5,452 nt of DNA from Lautropia sp. SCN 70-15 (GCA_001724315.1 MEEC01000195.1:1-5452); one strand, 5' to 3'. Counted from the first letter of the stretch, positions 1 to 5,452 are shown. Notes: generated from the sequence alone by a model not told the origin. Translations and numbers: made by a program.

Positions 1-576
1 GTGCGGCTGATCCTCGCGTACAGCGCACGAGAAAACGACCCGAACCACCCCGGGTGGGACCGGACGGGCGTGCGGCCTTTCAATCCTTACTACGGGTTCG
101 GTGCCGCGGATGCACGGGCTGCCGTCGAGCTGGCGAAGAATTGGCAGACAGTCGGCCGCAGTAAAGACCTGATTCGCTGCGGCCCTTTTGCACGCAGTTC
201 CTCTATCTCCATACCAGACGATGCCGCCAAGCCGCAGACCGACACGATCGACGTCGCAAACTGCGGCATCGGAAAGATCGAATTCGTCGAAATCGGCTTC
301 AGCGCAGCGCATCCGTACTCGGGCGATTTGCGCATCGACCTGTCCAGTCCGAGAGGCACGCAGAGCCGGCTTGCCGATGCCCGATACTGCAACCCGGACC
401 TCGACCGAATCGCTGACAACTGCGGCCGGTACGATGATTGGCGCTTCGGATCCGTGCGTCACCTGGACGAGGCCGCGAACGGTCCCTGGCGCCTCCAGGT
501 CTCGGACCTGCTCCAGGACGACGCAGGCACTGGCACCTGGACCGGTTGGTCTCTGACCCTCTGGGGGCGTCCATGA
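1..576 (+). CDS. Subtilisin-like (S8) serine protease with C-terminal P domain, 3' fragment
   Basis: This is the C-terminal 191 codons of a secreted subtilase; the true start lies left of the window. The GTG at base 1 is almost certainly an internal Val codon, because the frame opens inside the last helix of a catalytic domain (VRLILAYSAR). The end of the S8 fold follows at about residues 29-45 (NPYYGFGAADARAAVELA), equivalent to the conserved YGFG-x-x-DA element after the catalytic Ser in kexin-like enzymes. Residues ~60-191 form a P (Homo B) domain, with HPYSGDLRIDLSSPRG at 104-119 and GPWRLQVSDLLQDDAG-x-x-TWTGWSLTLWG at 161-189. Four Cys (60, 88, 130, 141) suit an oxidised, exported protein. 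The catalytic Asp, His and Ser are outside the window, so activity cannot be judged. The stop overlaps the next gene's start (ATGA). Calling it a kexin-like subtilase is solid; the substrate is unknown. Confidence 0.88.
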   Translation: MRLILAYSARENDPNHPGWDRTGVRPFNPYYGFGAADARAAVELAKNWQTVGRSKDLIRCGPFARSSSISIPDDAAKPQTDTIDVANCGIGKIEFVEIGFSAAHPYSGDLRIDLSSPRGTQSRLADARYCNPDLDRIADNCGRYDDWRFGSVRHLDEAANGPWRLQVSDLLQDDAGTGTWTGWSLTLWGRP

Positions 577-1223
577 ACATGCACGGGTCGATCGGAGTGA
601 TCTTCGTGCTCGCGTTTGCGTTGATCCCGTTACCGGGCTCGACCCAGCCCGACCGCGACACCTCACGAACCAGCAGTACGACTACTGGGAGGAGCCCGGT
701 TCCCGCGAAACAAGGGAATGCGCCCATCCATGCGGCGTCCGCACAACAGTCACCCGCGGGCGGTGGACAGGCGGTCCGGTGGCATGACGGCAGTGTCGAC
801 CGCGAACTCCGGATCGACCCCACGCGGGTCGTCGATTTCCGTACCCTTTCAGTTGCCGGGCAGGCCTCGTTGCGATCACGCAGCCAATCCGAGAAGCACT
901 CGCCCGCCCTGCCCGCCGGCGTTTCGCCGGTGTTCGTGGACCCCGTCTCGCCAAGTCAGATCCGCGCGCTGCCAGGTGGCGTCACCGTGGCCCTCAGGCA
1001 CCCACCCGCGGGCAACGACCCAGTGGCTCGCGAGGCGGAAGGCCGACGCCAGATCGCCGCCGCAGGCCTGCATGCGTTGCGCCCGATCGGGCCCGACGCA
1101 CGCCGCTGGCTCGTCGCCTCGCCGCCCGGCATGCCCGCGCTGGAGCTCGCGAACCGCCTGCAGGAGAGCGGTGTCTTCGAGTCGGCTTCTCCGAACTGGT
1201 GGAAGCCGCGGGCGCTGAAATAG
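573..1223 (+). CDS. Exported stand-alone subtilase prodomain-like protein (putative external chaperone/inhibitor)
   Basis: The ATG at 573 was chosen because it gives a clean signal peptide (residues 1 to ~24, hydrophobic core IGVIFVLAFALIPL), forms an ATGA overlap with the protease stop, and has a G-run 5 nt upstream. The same frame is open back to 438, but only inside the protease gene. The protein has 216 residues. A Ser/Thr/Pro/Gln-rich linker (about 25-66) is followed by a folded part (about 67-210) that reads like a subtilase propeptide. It has an LPGGVTVALRHP strand (133-144), a helix with an AAAGLHALRPIG turn (162-173), a RRWLVASPPG strand (177-186), an ALELANRLQESG helix (189-200) and the closing strand VFESASPNW (201-209), which matches the V-x-x-AEPNY ending typical of S8 prodomains. 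No catalytic domain follows: the chain ends seven residues later. The likely role, by inference, is folding and inhibition of the upstream protease in the periplasm, as ORF2 does for Aeromonas ASP. A truncated second protease is the main alternative. Confidence 0.75.
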   Translation: MNMHGSIGVIFVLAFALIPLPGSTQPDRDTSRTSSTTTGRSPVPAKQGNAPIHAASAQQSPAGGGQAVRWHDGSVDRELRIDPTRVVDFRTLSVAGQASLRSRSQSEKHSPALPAGVSPVFVDPVSPSQIRALPGGVTVALRHPPAGNDPVAREAEGRRQIAAAGLHALRPIGPDARRWLVASPPGMPALELANRLQESGVFESASPNWWKPRALK

Positions 1224-1244
1224 CCTACCCGGTGCCCGGGCAGG
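1224..1244. terminator. Imperfect hairpin between convergent genes
   Basis: Directly after the prodomain gene's stop, CCT-a-CCCGG, loop TGC, CCGGG-c-AGG can fold into an 8-pair stem with one A/C mismatch. Only 55 bp separate the two convergent stop codons, so a shared hairpin here is plausible for ending both transcripts. There is no T-run on either side, so it is not a canonical intrinsic terminator. Confidence 0.3.
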
Positions 1245-1278
1245 CGAGACCTGGGCCTGCGGCCGGATCTCGAATCGG

Positions 1279-2265
1279 CTAGATCGCCGGGTCGCCCGCG
1301 CCGGGTTCGCTCGTCGCCCGGACGGCATCCGTCCGGTCGGCAAGGCGGATGTCGAAGCCGTCGACAGGGAAATGCACCATGAGCTGGCCCAGTTGCGCGT
1401 CCCGGCGCGCCAGCGACACTCGCCCGGTGTCGGCCCCTGCCAGCATGCCCTCGACGGGATCGCCGCCCCAGTCGTCGGCCGCAACCCGAACCCGCTTGCC
1501 GATCCACTGCGATAACTCGGCTGCGCCACGAGACGAGGCACCCACGGCAATCGGCATCGCATTGCGAGCCGCCAGCAAGGCTTGCGCCGGCGTCGCTTCA
1601 ACTCGCTCGCCATGTCCGATCGTGTCCAGTCGCTTCATCCATGCGACCAGGGCGGGCCTGCGCGCCCAGTCGATCCGTTCGGGCAGGTTCTCCCTCAGGT
1701 ACCAGAGCGGGTGGCGAACGGCCAGGTCGGCCATCCCGGGATCGCATCCGAGCAGGTAGGGTCGGTCATCCCCGAGCAACGCCTCGAGCCGGTCGAGCTT
1801 GCGCCGCAAGCGCACGGCGACCGTGGGCAGCTGGGCGCGCATTGCGTCCGGATCCCAGCCGCTGAAGCGACCGGCGGTGAAGCGGGCGCGATCCGCATGC
1901 AGCGCCTCGGGGAAGCGATCGCCCTGGGTGCCGAACACGAAACCCAGGGCGTCGGCGAACAGGGCCCTGTCGGCCCACGATTCGAGCGCGTCGCCGAGAC
2001 CGGCCGGACCGTCGGGATACAAGCCGGGCTCAGGGAAGCGGCGCTCCAGTTCGGCAAGGATGCAGCGGGTGTCGCAATAGAGGTCCGCGCCGATCTGCAT
2101 GACCGGCGTGCGGCGATAGCCGCCGGTCAGCGGCTCCAGATCGGGCTTCGGCGCCCAGCGCGGCTGGATCACCGAGTGCCAGCGCAGCCGCTTCAGACCG
2201 AACGCGACGCGCACCTTCTCCGAAAACGGCGAGCGGTCGTAGTGATGGAAATGGATGACGGTCAT
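1279..2265 (-). CDS. Glutathione S-transferase family protein with C-terminal extension
   Basis: Cytosolic protein of 328 residues. The start at 2265 (MTVIHFHHYDRSPFSEKVRV) puts the first strand of the thioredoxin-like GST domain at the N-terminus; the frame stays open further upstream, but only through the DUF4136 gene. The N-terminal domain (~1-83) has SPFS at 12-15 where many relatives have SPFC, the cis-Pro motif RTPV (52-55) and a DT pair (65-66) at the usual glutathione gamma-Glu contact site. A helical C-terminal domain (~90-225) includes RPYLLGCDPGMADLAV (168-183), the region of the GST N-capping box, here without its usual Ser/Thr. Residues ~250-307 form a further small strand-rich module (IGKRVRVAADDWGGDPVEG at 255-273, then VHFPVDGF at 297-304) that ordinary ~200-residue GSTs lack. 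The gene starts 5 nt after the DUF4136 stop with no clear Shine-Dalgarno, suggesting translational coupling. The substrate is unknown and the enzyme activity unproven. Confidence 0.85.
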   Translation of the reverse strand: MTVIHFHHYDRSPFSEKVRVAFGLKRLRWHSVIQPRWAPKPDLEPLTGGYRRTPVMQIGADLYCDTRCILAELERRFPEPGLYPDGPAGLGDALESWADRALFADALGFVFGTQGDRFPEALHADRARFTAGRFSGWDPDAMRAQLPTVAVRLRRKLDRLEALLGDDRPYLLGCDPGMADLAVRHPLWYLRENLPERIDWARRPALVAWMKRLDTIGHGERVEATPAQALLAARNAMPIAVGASSRGAAELSQWIGKRVRVAADDWGGDPVEGMLAGADTGRVSLARRDAQLGQLMVHFPVDGFDIRLADRTDAVRATSEPGAGDPAI

Positions 2266-2270
2266 CGGGA

Positions 2271-2951
2271 TCAGCGCGCCGCGCCGGCCCCGTCCGCCGG
2301 CGGCGCGATCGCCTCGCGCGGCACCTCGACCCGCCGTGTGACCCCAGACAAGCCGGGGAAGTCGGCGAACAGCGCCCGCGCCAGGTAGGGCATCGCGCCG
2401 GCGATCGAGGGCGCGCCGCCCGAGGTGACCACGGTGGCCTCGTAGACCTTGCGCCCGCCGGCGGCCAGGTCGCGGAAGTTCACCGACAGCCGGTACTCGT
2501 ACCAGGCTATCTCGCGCTCGACCGCGTATCCGCCGTAACCCGGGAAAGGCGCGGCGATCGACACTCCGCCGTGACGGCCCCAGGTGCCCCACCAGAACCA
2601 GGGCTGCACGTAGTAGGGCTGCGTGTACTCGAGCCGCCGCTCGTGCCGCGGCTGCACCGCGGTATCGAAGCGGACCTCGAAGCGCGGCGCCTGCGTCGTC
2701 TCGGTGAAACCGATCCGCGCCAGCTCGGCGCGCATCTGCTGCCGGTAGGTCGCGTGCTCGAGGCTGTCGAGCTGCGTCTCGGTGGCGGCGAAGCGGTAGG
2801 TGCGCGGCGCCTGCGCCGGCCACTCGTGAAAGACGGTCAGGTCGCTGGCGATCGGTGCGGCGCAGCCGGCCAGCAGCGTGGCCACCGCCAGCAGGCCGAG
2901 GGCCGCGAGGCCACGCAGGTGGAAGAGGGAGGATCGGAGGAAGGCGGTCAT
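2271..2951 (-). CDS. DUF4136-type lipoprotein
   Basis: Envelope lipoprotein of 226 residues. The start at 2951 is preferred over an in-frame TTG at 2972 because AGGAG lies 7 nt before this ATG. The signal peptide has a basic N-region and a hydrophobic core (GLAALGLLAVATLLAGC) ending in lipobox LAG-C30. Residues +2 and +3 are Ala-Ala, which does not give inner-membrane retention under the Asp+2 rule, so outer-membrane sorting is likely. The mature part matches my recollection of DUF4136 proteins: an early TYRFA strand (51-55), a LARIGF element (78-82, 'each residue must be an X-type shorter protein' helix end), an aromatic-rich stretch (YTQPYYVQPWFWWGTW, 109-124), a second domain half with EIAWYEYRLSVNFRDLAAGGRKVYEA (split here as 147-158 and 159-172), and an ending ALFADFPGLSG (193-203). 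The function of DUF4136 proteins is not established. It sits mid-operon, 34 nt after the upstream lipoprotein gene and 5 nt before the GST gene. Confidence 0.8.
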   Translation of the reverse strand: MTAFLRSSLFHLRGLAALGLLAVATLLAGCAAPIASDLTVFHEWPAQAPRTYRFAATETQLDSLEHATYRQQMRAELARIGFTETTQAPRFEVRFDTAVQPRHERRLEYTQPYYVQPWFWWGTWGRHGGVSIAAPFPGYGGYAVEREIAWYEYRLSVNFRDLAAGGRKVYEATVVTSGGAPSIAGAMPYLARALFADFPGLSGVTRRVEVPREAIAPPADGAGAAR

Positions 2952-2958
2952 GGCGTTG

Positions 2959-2963
2959 CTCCT
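2959..2963 (-). promoter_or_regulatory. Ribosome binding site deciding the DUF4136 gene start
   Basis: AGGAG on the minus strand lies 7 nt before the ATG at 2951. It falls inside the longer reading frame that would start from the TTG at 2972, which argues for the shorter protein. Confidence 0.7.
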
Positions 2964-2995
2964 GCCGGACAAGGCCGGCCCCGCTTCAGCGCGGG
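2964..2995 (-). other. Two back-to-back intercistronic inverted repeats
   Basis: GCCGG/CCGGC (2964-2968 with 2975-2979) and CCCGC/GCGGG (2980-2984 with 2991-2995) each have a 6-nt loop. The second holds the stop codon of the upstream lipoprotein gene; the first abuts the Shine-Dalgarno of the next gene. They could stabilise mRNA ends or tune initiation. Stems of 5 bp are common by chance in such GC-rich DNA, so support is weak. Confidence 0.25.
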
Positions 2996-3387
2996 CTCTC
3001 GTAGAACACGTAGCTGGTGGAATAGTCGCTGAACTCGAAGTAGACCTTCTTCTCGCCAGCGTCGACCTCGCCGTTCAGGTTGGCGTCGAACACGCCGTAG
3101 CCGAACCTGTAGGGCCGCGGCGCGCCGTCCTGCGTGCCCTGCGCGGTGGACACCTTGTCGATCTTCAGGAAGCGGCGCACAAGCTTGTCGCCGGCGTAGA
3201 TCTCGAGCACGCCGTCGGTGCCGGTCCAGTTCTGGATGCCCCGCGAGATCGTGTTCTGGGTCTCCTGCGTGCAACCGGCGGCAAGCAGCGCGAGCGCCGC
3301 TGCCAGCGTGGCCGACACCGCCCTGCCGGGCCACGCGCCAGCGGCCGCCGGCGATCGCGCCGAACCCGAGCGCTTACAATCGTTCAT
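2986..3387 (-). CDS. Small lipoprotein with an EF-hand-like loop
   Basis: I do not recognise a named family. The ATG at 3387 has AGGAG 9 nt upstream; an in-frame TTG at 3405 would place that site inside the gene, so the 133-residue form is preferred. A long basic N-region precedes a hydrophobic segment (AVSATLAAALALLAAGC, 23-39) with lipobox-like AAG-C39. It is slightly atypical, with Ala rather than Leu at -3 and Leu at -4. The mature part is about 95 residues: QNTISRGIQNWTGTDG (44-59), a strand-like LEIYAGDKLVRRFLKIDKV (61-79), then YRFGYGVF (93-100). Residues 101-112, DANLNGEVDAGE, fit a 12-residue EF-hand Ca-binding loop: Asp1, Asn3, Asn5, Gly6, Val8, Asp9, Glu12. The tail KKVYFEFSDYSTSYVFYESP (113-132) is aromatic and strand-like. 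It is the first gene of a minus-strand operon with the DUF4136 and GST genes, and is divergent from pepN. Envelope location is likely; the role is unknown. Confidence 0.72.
   Translation of the reverse strand: MNDCKRSGSARSPAAAGAWPGRAVSATLAAALALLAAGCTQETQNTISRGIQNWTGTDGVLEIYAGDKLVRRFLKIDKVSTAQGTQDGAPRPYRFGYGVFDANLNGEVDAGEKKVYFEFSDYSTSYVFYESPR
3375..3380 (+). promoter_or_regulatory. Candidate -10 element for pepN
   Basis: TACAAT differs from the TATAAT consensus at one position and stands out in GC-rich DNA. It ends 24 nt before the pepN ATG, so the leader would be about 18 nt. No convincing -35 hexamer occurs 16-18 bp upstream (that stretch reads GCGATCGC). It lies within the first codons of the divergent lipoprotein gene. 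Confidence 0.4.
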
Positions 3388-3396
3388 CCTCGGAAT

Positions 3397-3401
3397 CTCC
3401 T
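3397..3401 (-). promoter_or_regulatory. Ribosome binding site deciding the small lipoprotein start
   Basis: AGGAG on the minus strand is 9 nt from the ATG at 3387 and supports that start over the TTG at 3405. It lies in the 17-bp gap between the two divergent start codons. Confidence 0.6.
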
Positions 3402-3404
3402 GCA

Positions 3405-5452
3405 ATGCGAACCGAACAGCCCGTCACGATCCGCCGTCTCGACTATACCCCGCCGGCCTTCCTGGTCGACAGCGTGTCCCTCGTCTTCGACCTGCTGCCC
3501 GGCGGCACCCGGGTGGATGCCACGCTGGCGCTGCGCCGCAACCCGGCCGCCGATCCGCAAGCGCCGCTTTCGCTCGACGGCGAGGACCTGGCGCTCGAGG
3601 GCCTCCGGCTGGACGGCGCGCCGCTGGCCGCCGGGCGGTACAGCCTGTCCGAAAGCGGGCTCGAGATCCGCGACCTGCCCGAGGCCTGCGAGCTGCGGAT
3701 CGTGAGCCGCACCACGCCCGAGACGAACACGACGCTGTCGGGGCTCTACGTCTCCAACGGCAACTTCTTCACCCAGTGCGAGGCCGAAGGCTTCCGCCGC
3801 ATCACCTTCTTCCCGGACCGGCCCGACGTGATGGCCCGCTATCGGGTCACGCTGCGCGCGCCGCGCGAACGTTTCCCGGTGCTGCTGTCCAACGGCAACC
3901 TGATCGCGCAGCGCGACTGCGAGGCCCCGGAATGGCTGGCCGCGGCGCACGATGGCGAAGCGCCCGGCACCAGCCTCGCGACGTCCGAATCCTGGCACGA
4001 GGCCGTCTGGGACGACCCCTTCCCCAAGCCCAGCTACCTGTTCGCGCTCGTGGCGGGCCGGCTGGTGGCCACCGAGGAGCGGCTCGCCACGATGTCTGGC
4101 CGCGAGGTGCTGCTGCAGGTCTGGGTGGAGCCCGGCAACGAGGACCGCACCGGACACGCGATGCAGTCGCTGATCCGCGCGATCCGCTGGGACGAGCAGC
4201 GCTTCGGCCTGGAGCTCGACCTCGACCGCTTCATGATCGTGGCCGTGTCCGACTTCAACATGGGCGCGATGGAGAACAAGGGCCTGAACATCTTCAACAC
4301 GAAGTACGTGTTCGCCCATCCGCGCATCGCCACCGACCAGGACTTCGCCGGCGTCGAATCCGTGGTCGGCCACGAGTACTTCCACAACTGGACCGGCAAC
4401 CGGGTCACCTGCCGCGACTGGTTCCAGCTCACGCTGAAGGAAGGCCTGACCGTCTTCCGCGACCAGGAGTTCTCGGCCGACGTGATGGCCGCTCAGGCGG
4501 CCACCCAGGCGGGCGCGGCCAGCGCCCGCGCGGTCAAGCGGATCGAGGACGTGCGGGTGCTGCGCGCCGCGCAGTTCCCCGAGGACGCGGGCCCGATGGC
4601 CCACCCGATCCGCCCGGACAGCTACCAGGAGATCAACAACTTCTACACGGTCACCGTGTACGAGAAGGGCGCCGAGGTCATCCGGATGCTGCAGACCCTG
4701 GTCGGCCGCGACGGTTTCCGCAAGGGCATGGACCTCTACTTCGCCCGTCACGACGGCCAGGCGGTCACCTGCGATGACTTCGTCGCGGCGATCGCCGACG
4801 CCAATGGCGCCGACCTGTCTCAGTTCGGCCGCTGGTATTCGCAGGCCGGCACGCCGCGCGTGTCGATCGTCGGCAGCCACGACGCGCGGACGCGCCGCTA
4901 CCGGCTCGAAGTGCGGCAGGCCTGCCTGCCCTCGCCGGGGCAGCCGCTCAAGCAGCCCTTCCACATCCCGCTCGCCGTCGGCCTGGTGGGTCCGGACGGC
5001 CGCGATCTCCCTCTGAAGCCCGCCGCCGCGTGCGCCGGCAGCGTGCGCCGGATCGAGACCGCCGGTGGCCAGGTCACCGCGGTGCTGGACCTCACCGAGG
5101 CCAGCCAGGTCTTCGAGTTCGAGGACGTGGCCGAAGCGCCTGTGCCGTCCCTGGCCCGGAACTTCTCGGCGCCCGTCGTGGTCGAGCATGCCTACGACGA
5201 CGCGCAGCTCGCCTTCCTGGCGGCGCACGACAGCGACCCGTTCAACCGCTGGGAGGCCGCGCAGCGGCTGGCCACCCGTTGCGTGCTCGCGGTGCTCGAC
5301 GGCGCCGCGCCGGCCGAGCGCAGCGCGCCGCTGGTGGCGGCGATCGCACGCGCGATCGACGACCCGCACCTCGACGCCGCCTTCCGCGAGCAGGTCCTCG
5401 CGCTCCCCTCCGAGGGCTTCATCGCCGAGCAGCTGGAGGTCGTAGACCCGGT
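3405..5452 (+). CDS. pepN: Aminopeptidase N (M1 zinc metallopeptidase), 3' end outside window
   Basis: Cytosolic zinc aminopeptidase that removes N-terminal residues from peptides in the last steps of protein turnover. The frame is open from the ATG at 3405 to the right edge: 682 codons, with roughly 200 more expected by comparison with the ~870-residue E. coli enzyme. The start MRTEQPVTIRRLDYTPPAF is typical of PepN. The catalytic signature is complete: the GAMEN exopeptidase motif at 287-291, HEYFH at 323-327 (zinc ligands H323 and H327, catalytic E324), third ligand E346 after the exact 18-residue spacing, and Y419 in TVYEKGAEV, equivalent to E. coli Tyr381. Flanking blocks FNMGAMENKGLNIFNTKYVF and NWTGNRVTCRDWFQLTLKEG are near-identical to E. 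coli. Rough domains: N-terminal beta domain 1-219, catalytic 220-482, small beta domain 483-587, then the start of the helical C-terminal domain. A ~12-residue Ala/Gln-rich insertion relative to E. coli lies at about 361-374. The start codon has no strong Shine-Dalgarno. Confidence 0.97.
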   Translation, partial: MRTEQPVTIRRLDYTPPAFLVDSVSLVFDLLPGGTRVDATLALRRNPAADPQAPLSLDGEDLALEGLRLDGAPLAAGRYSLSESGLEIRDLPEACELRIVSRTTPETNTTLSGLYVSNGNFFTQCEAEGFRRITFFPDRPDVMARYRVTLRAPRERFPVLLSNGNLIAQRDCEAPEWLAAAHDGEAPGTSLATSESWHEAVWDDPFPKPSYLFALVAGRLVATEERLATMSGREVLLQVWVEPGNEDRTGHAMQSLIRAIRWDEQRFGLELDLDRFMIVAVSDFNMGAMENKGLNIFNTKYVFAHPRIATDQDFAGVESVVGHEYFHNWTGNRVTCRDWFQLTLKEGLTVFRDQEFSADVMAAQAATQAGAASARAVKRIEDVRVLRAAQFPEDAGPMAHPIRPDSYQEINNFYTVTVYEKGAEVIRMLQTLVGRDGFRKGMDLYFARHDGQAVTCDDFVAAIADANGADLSQFGRWYSQAGTPRVSIVGSHDARTRRYRLEVRQACLPSPGQPLKQPFHIPLAVGLVGPDGRDLPLKPAAACAGSVRRIETAGGQVTAVLDLTEASQVFEFEDVAEAPVPSLARNFSAPVVVEHAYDDAQLAFLAAHDSDPFNRWEAAQRLATRCVLAVLDGAAPAERSAPLVAAIARAIDDPHLDAAFREQVLALPSEGFIAEQLEVVDP
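3442..3469 (-). promoter_or_regulatory. Candidate promoter for the lipoprotein/GST operon
   Basis: On the minus strand, TATAGT (3447-3442) is one mismatch from the -10 consensus. TCGACC (3469-3464) lies 16 bp upstream and matches four of six positions of TTGACA. The transcript would start near 3435, giving a leader of about 48 nt to the ATG at 3387. The site lies inside pepN codons 13-22; since the Asp-Tyr codons there are conserved for protein reasons, the -10 match may be accidental. Confidence 0.35.

Noticed and set aside
438..572. A longer start for the prodomain-like gene at 438
   Set aside because: It would bury the obvious signal peptide 45 residues into the protein and overlap the P-domain coding sequence; the ATG at 573 gives a normal export signal and an ATGA junction.
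1253..1264. A second small hairpin (GGCC, loop TGC, GGCC) in the convergent gap
   Set aside because: Four base pairs of a self-complementary GGCC in GC-rich DNA are expected by chance, and no T-run follows.
876..1613. A 245-codon minus-strand open frame across the convergent junction
   Set aside because: It is antisense to the prodomain gene and out of frame with the GST gene, with Arg-rich composition and no motif.
1582..2388. A 268-codon plus-strand open frame
   Set aside because: It is antisense to the GST gene and the end of the DUF4136 gene; it has no signal peptide or motif and its composition fits an antisense shadow.
2266..2823. N-terminal extension of the GST frame by about 186 codons
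   Set aside because: The GST fold begins exactly at the ATG at 2265. The extension overlaps the DUF4136 gene in another frame and encodes Arg/Ala-rich sequence typical of a shadow frame.
3218..4777. A 519-codon open frame on the plus strand
   Set aside because: It is a shifted frame over the lipoprotein 5' region and pepN. The product is Arg/Pro/Ala-rich and unlike any protein family.
3384..5369. A 661-codon open frame on the minus strand
   Set aside because: It lies antisense to pepN, whose own frame is unmistakable (GAMEN, HEYFH-18x-E, Y419). The translation is a low-complexity mix of Arg, Ala, Gly, Val and His with no recognisable motif, a usual by-product of high GC3.

Overview
This window looks like chromosomal DNA from a high-GC Gram-negative bacterium, most likely a betaproteobacterium of the Burkholderiales type. 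The support is a PepN N-terminus of the betaproteobacterial kind (MRTEQPVTIRRLDYTPP), two lipobox signal peptides, a DUF4136-type lipoprotein and a GST with a C-terminal extension of a type I associate with that group. The assignment rests on protein character alone. No rRNA, tRNA, mobile element or CRISPR array was seen.

Layout. (1) 1-1223, plus strand: the 3' end of a secreted subtilisin-like (S8) protease with a C-terminal P domain. It is joined by an ATGA stop/start overlap to a 216-residue exported protein that looks like a free-standing subtilase prodomain. (2) 1224-1278: a short convergent intergenic gap with one imperfect hairpin. (3) 1279-3387, minus strand: a compact three-gene operon, transcribed from right to left. 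It encodes a small lipoprotein with an EF-hand-like loop, a DUF4136-type lipoprotein, and a GST-fold protein with an extra C-terminal domain. (4) 3405 to the window end, plus strand: aminopeptidase N (pepN), intact at its 5' end and cut at the right edge after 682 codons. Its start codon is only 17 bp from that of the divergent lipoprotein gene, so each gene's promoter should lie in or beside the other's coding sequence. A good -10-like hexamer is present for each direction.

How the genes may work together. The protease and prodomain-like protein are best read as an enzyme plus a chaperone/inhibitor supplied in trans. This resembles Aeromonas sobria serine protease ASP (kexin-like, with a P domain and no propeptide of its own) and its adjacent external chaperone ORF2. 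It is the most interesting part of the window. The lipoprotein/GST operon suggests envelope functions plus a cytosolic GST-like protein of unknown substrate. PepN is a housekeeping cytosolic zinc peptidase. The protease pair is visibly less GC-rich than pepN in hand-counted samples (32 of 60 at 241-300 against 51 of 60 at 5281-5340), which may indicate a separate origin.
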